Source of the DNA: UWMA-0277 sp965183885
Lineage (GTDB): Bacteria > Bacteroidota > Bacteroidia > Flavobacteriales > BACL11
Reading direction: 5' to 3'
DNA length: 64,000 nucleotides
NCBI GenBank assembly: GCA_965183885.1
Contig: OZ238992.1
Span: 1,798,001 to 1,862,000 of the forward strand
Part shown: piece after piece, positions 62,891-64,000 of the stretch
How the letters are laid out: each line of letters starts with the position of its first letter
How positions within the stretch are numbered: position 1 is the first letter of the stretch
Notes under the pieces: model-generated
Databases searched by the model: none
What the model was told of the DNA's origin: nothing
The model's input: the letters and a program-made list of their open reading frames with translations, nothing else
Position numbers and translations under genes: made by a program

Positions 62891-64000
62891 TTATTTTTTA
62901 GGTGCAATTTGAGCTAATAAATCAGCTTCAACAACAATTTTTCCATTAACAAATCCTTTTCCATGCATGTGACAAAGCCCTCGTCTAATAGGAGAAATTA
63001 AGTCTAAACGAAATATCATAGTATCTCCAGGTGTAACTTTTTGTTTAAATTTAGCATTGTCAATTTTCATAAAGAAAGTAAGATAATCTTCAGGATTTTC
63101 AACAGAGTTTAAAATAAGTACCCCTCCAGCTTGTGCCATTGTTTCTAGTTGTAAAACTCCTGGCATAACAGGTTCTCCTGGGAAATGTCCTCTAAAGTAA
63201 TCTTCATCGGCAGTTACAAACTTTGTTCCGATTATAAAGTCTTCACCAATTTTTCTAATCTCATCAATAAATAAAAATGGCTCCCTATGAGGTAAGATTG
63301 CTTTAATCTTTTCTTTGTCATACATTGGTGGAGTATTAAAATCTATTTCTGGTGCTGTTTTTTTCATATCTTCTATCATTAAGTTCTTAATTTGTTTTGC
63401 GAATAGAGTATTGTTTTTATGTCCTGGTTTTATAGCTGTTATTTTACCCTTTATGGGCATTCCTAAAAGAGATAAATCACCTATAACATCTAGTAGTTTA
63501 TGACGTGCAGGTTCATTATCATGTCTTAATTCTAAATTATTTAATATACCGCCTTCTTGTACATGAATATCGGTTTTGTTAAATGTTTTAGCAAGTTTAT
63601 TAAGTTTATCAGGAGCAATTTCTCCCTCAACAATTACAATTGCATTATTTACATCTCCACCTTTTATAAGATCATGATCTAGTAATTGTTCTAGCTCATG
63701 TAAAAAGCAAAATGTTCTAGAGCATGCAATATTATCTTTAAAATCACTAATAGTATTAAGTGCAGCTTTTTGTACACCTAATGTATTAGAATCATAGTCA
63801 ATAATTACTTCAACCTGGTACTCATCAGCAGGTGTAGCTGTAATTATAGTTCCTGTCTCTTTATCAGTAAAAGATATTTTTCTTTTAATTTCGTAGAATT
63901 TCTTTTCTGCATTTAATTCTTCTACACCTTCTTTATCTATTAAGTCAGAGAAATCTTTTGAGCTTCCATCAAGTATAGGAACTTCCATATTATCAACTTC
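62891..64000 (-). CDS. lpxC-fabZ: Bifunctional LpxC-FabZ (5' end outside the window)
   Basis: At least 370 codons are present; the reading frame runs open through the right edge (EVDNMEVPILDGSSK), so the LpxC N-terminus is missing. The remaining LpxC part has the metal and substrate segment RHKLLDVIGDLSLLGMPIKG. The FabZ part begins near IKAILPHREPFLFID and has RGHFPGEPVMPGVLQLETMAQ with the catalytic His and Glu. The fusion of lipid A deacetylase and hydroxyacyl-ACP dehydratase is common in Bacteroidota. The internal ATG near 63988 is not the true start. Confidence 0.95.
   Translation of the reverse strand, partial: EVDNMEVPILDGSSKDFSDLIDKEGVEELNAEKKFYEIKRKISFTDKETGTIITATPADEYQVEVIIDYDSNTLGVQKAALNTISDFKDNIACSRTFCFLHELEQLLDHDLIKGGDVNNAIVIVEGEIAPDKLNKLAKTFNKTDIHVQEGGILNNLELRHDNEPARHKLLDVIGDLSLLGMPIKGKITAIKPGHKNNTLFAKQIKNLMIEDMKKTAPEIDFNTPPMYDKEKIKAILPHREPFLFIDEIRKIGEDFIIGTKFVTADEDYFRGHFPGEPVMPGVLQLETMAQAGGVLILNSVENPEDYLTFFMKIDNAKFKQKVTPGDTMIFRLDLISPIRRGLCHMHGKGFVNGKIVVEADLLAQIAPKK

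Noticed and set aside
63986..63988. ATG near the right edge as the start of lpxC-fabZ
   Set aside because: The frame stays open to the window end and the residues before it (EVDN) match LpxC, so the real start lies outside.

Overview
The window looks like chromosomal DNA from a low-GC member of the Bacteroidota, most likely a Flavobacteriales-type lineage. I infer this from several independent marks: secreted proteins with type IX secretion (T9SS) C-terminal domains, a PorT-like T9SS protein, a 287-residue RpoD lacking region 1.1, an LpxC-FabZ fusion, a DnaE with a fused proofreading exonuclease, a tmRNA with the tag GENNYALAA, and many start-proximal promoter elements of the Bacteroidota type (TAnnTTTG, sometimes with TTTG 19-20 bases upstream). 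I saw no phage, transposase, integrase or CRISPR array. The gene content is mostly housekeeping with accessory islands.

Layout. 1-4.4 kb (minus): fused isobutyryl-CoA mutase IcmF, an acetyltransferase and an O6-alkylguanine transferase. 4.5-10.6 kb (plus): three large secreted proteins. 10.7-18.7 kb: valS (minus), then a DUF1573 protein, an aminotransferase, a YkgJ-like cysteine-cluster protein, a lipoprotein, a decayed YkgJ tail, a DUF4153 membrane protein and a DUF1697 protein. 18.7-22.1 kb (minus): an envelope redox cluster (DUF6428, thioredoxin, ApbE, DUF4266 lipoprotein with a GGGCGCN tail, DUF3570). 22.2-33.3 kb: NamZ-like muramidase, FtsX-type permease, cysteine/cystathionine synthase, a second RpoD-like sigma factor, dnaE, trxA, a DUF58 protein, tRNA-Asp and a DUF4442 protein. 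33.4-38.4 kb (minus): a T9SS kelch-like protein, then an arsenic-type operon (ArsR, phosphatase-like arsenate reductase, mini-thioredoxin, ArsP-like permease, ArsF, ArsG) with two matching operator-like palindromes. 38.6-40.7 kb: a secreted multicopper oxidase and tmRNA. 40.8-52.6 kb: a saccharopine-dehydrogenase-like enzyme, rpe, rpoD, pnp, rpsO, accD, fba, a TrmH-family methyltransferase, porT, ubiE/menG, a heptose-kinase-like gene and an aminotransferase. 52.7-56.3 kb (plus): three overlapping genes for secreted proteins sharing an unusual short C-terminal tail. 56.3-64.0 kb (minus): a tightly packed run lpxC-fabZ (5' end outside the window), lpxA, efp, serC, serA, DUF1015, yggS, ridA, meaB.

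How the parts work together. Secretion is the main theme: PorT is a T9SS component and at least seven proteins here carry a T9SS-like tail, canonical or short. Two stretches concern thiol or metal(loid) chemistry: the ApbE/thioredoxin/DUF4266/DUF3570/DUF6428 cluster and the ars operon, which is divergent from the multicopper oxidase. The packed terminal run joins lipid A synthesis to serine synthesis and to PLP and enamine housekeeping. The most interesting leads are the ApbE-DUF4266-DUF3570 cluster, the short tail shared by four secreted proteins, the near-identical second primary-type sigma factor, the ars operators and the YkgJ remnant.
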